This document shows, in pieces, positions 5,482 through 6,147 of a DNA stretch of 6,147 nt. The notes under the pieces were generated by a model. That model saw only the letters and a list, made by a program, of their open reading frames with translations. It searched no databases and was not told where the DNA came from. The position numbers and the translations under genes are program-made. Origin of the DNA: Bacillota bacterium (lineage in GTDB: Bacteria > Bacillota > Clostridia > Oscillospirales > Acutalibacteraceae). The DNA lies in the NCBI GenBank assembly GCA_023397245.1, contig JAEWUH010000262.1, positions 1 to 6,147 of the forward strand, in the 5' to 3' direction. Numbering within the stretch: position 1 is the stretch's first letter; every line of letters starts with the position of its first letter.

Positions 5482-6147
5482 ATGTCAAACGTAAAAACAG
5501 AACTGATGAATAAAATCCAGGACAAGTCCGCCGTAGTCGGAATTGTCGGCCTGGGCTATGTCGGGCTTCCTCTGGCGGTTGAGTTTGCCAAGGCGGGTTA
5601 TCGTACCATCGGCTTTGACGTGCAGTCCCAGAAGGTGGAGCTGGTAAACGCCGGCCACAATTACATCGGCGATATCGTCGGCGATACGCTGAAAAAGGTG
5701 GTAGAAAGCGGCAAGCTTTCCGCTACCAGCGACTTTTCCTTTATCAAGGGCGTGGACGCGGTCGCAATCGCCGTTCCTACTCCGCTGGACAAGTACCAGC
5801 AGCCGGACATCAGCTACGTAAAGGGTTCCACCGAATCCGTTGCCAAATACGCGCACAAGGGCATGGTCATCATCCTTGAATCCACAACCTATCCGGGAAC
5901 CACCGAGGAACTGCTCAAGCCGATTCTTGAAGCGAACGGCTTAAAGTGCAGCGAGGATTTCTATCTTGCCTTCTCGCCGGAACGCGTTGATCCGGGTAAC
6001 AAGCAGTACAAGACAAAGAACACGCCGAAGGTCGTCGGCGGGATCGGCAAGGACTCCACGGAGGTTGCCGCCGCGCTGTACCGCAACGTGCTTGAGGGCG
6101 GCGTTTACGAGGTCTCTTCCCCGGCGGTCGCCGAAATGGAGAAACTC
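5482..6147 (+). CDS. wbpA: UDP-N-acetylglucosamine/UDP-glucose 6-dehydrogenase, WbpA-like, 3' end outside window
   Basis: The first 222 residues of an NAD-dependent nucleotide-sugar 6-dehydrogenase, a family of about 430 residues, so roughly half is visible. VGIVGLGYVGLP (19-30) is the Rossmann GxGxxG loop, with D46 ending the second strand to bind the NAD ribose. VPTPLDKYQQPD (98-109), STTYPGTTEE (134-143), FSPERVDPG (164-172) and KVVGG (183-187) are family signatures. The enzyme oxidises the C6 hydroxyl of a UDP-hexose to a carboxylate in two NAD-dependent steps. The catalytic cysteine motif (GPGxGGHC type) lies beyond the window. The WbpA-type call, on UDP-GlcNAc rather than UDP-glucose, follows from AGHNYIGDI and SSPAVAEM and from the WbpD and WbpE neighbours. 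The ATG at 5482 has AGGGG 8 bases upstream. Confidence 0.9.
   Translation, partial: MSNVKTELMNKIQDKSAVVGIVGLGYVGLPLAVEFAKAGYRTIGFDVQSQKVELVNAGHNYIGDIVGDTLKKVVESGKLSATSDFSFIKGVDAVAIAVPTPLDKYQQPDISYVKGSTESVAKYAHKGMVIILESTTYPGTTEELLKPILEANGLKCSEDFYLAFSPERVDPGNKQYKTKNTPKVVGGIGKDSTEVAAALYRNVLEGGVYEVSSPAVAEMEKL

Noticed and set aside
5485..5856. Minus-strand open frame of 123 codons opposite the dehydrogenase
   Set aside because: The plus strand encodes a clear Rossmann-fold dehydrogenase here; the minus frame is a shadow.
1..6147. CRISPR arrays, tRNAs, rRNAs, insertion-sequence ends or transposase genes
   Set aside because: None was found by reading both strands; the repeats seen are short and promoter- or terminator-linked.

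Overview
The window looks like chromosome from a spore-forming Firmicute of the Clostridia, possibly of the Oscillospiraceae type. This rests on a spmA-spmB pair, an AbrB-type transition-state regulator, strong Shine-Dalgarno sites, consensus sigma-A promoters, and moderately GC-rich genes separated by AT-rich gaps. The genus assignment is inference only.

Layout: (1) 1-910, minus strand: spore maturation genes spmA and spmB, overlapping by 8 bases, with spmB cut by the window start. (2) 1020-1364, plus strand: a small AbrB-family regulator with a CxxC/CxxC tail, behind a perfect TTGACA-17-TATAAT promoter and an inverted repeat. (3) 1369-2015, minus strand: an orphan SAM-dependent methyltransferase ending in a strong intrinsic terminator. 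(4) 2093-3271, minus strand: a DegT/ArnB-like sugar aminotransferase with its own sigma-A promoter. (5) 3272-3679: a 408-base AT-rich divergent control region with back-to-back promoters and a hairpin-rich leader of about 270 bases. (6) 3680-6147, plus strand: the start of a nucleotide-sugar operon of a WbpD/WlbB-like N-acetyltransferase, a WbpE-like aminotransferase and a WbpA-like UDP-sugar 6-dehydrogenase, the last cut by the window end.

The three plus-strand genes match three of the four steps from UDP-GlcNAc to UDP-2,3-diacetamido-2,3-dideoxy-glucuronate. WbpA oxidises C6, WbpB (not in the window) oxidises C3, WbpE aminates C3 and WbpD acetylates the new amine. The product feeds surface polysaccharide or glycoprotein glycans. 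The divergent aminotransferase looks like a C4-aminating ArnB/PseC-type enzyme, so the locus may supply a second amino sugar to the same glycan.

No mobile element, CRISPR array, tRNA or rRNA is visible. The least-explained parts are the structured leader at about 3410-3679 and the repeat architecture of the abrB-type promoter. All gene families present are known, and I see no clearly novel multi-gene system.
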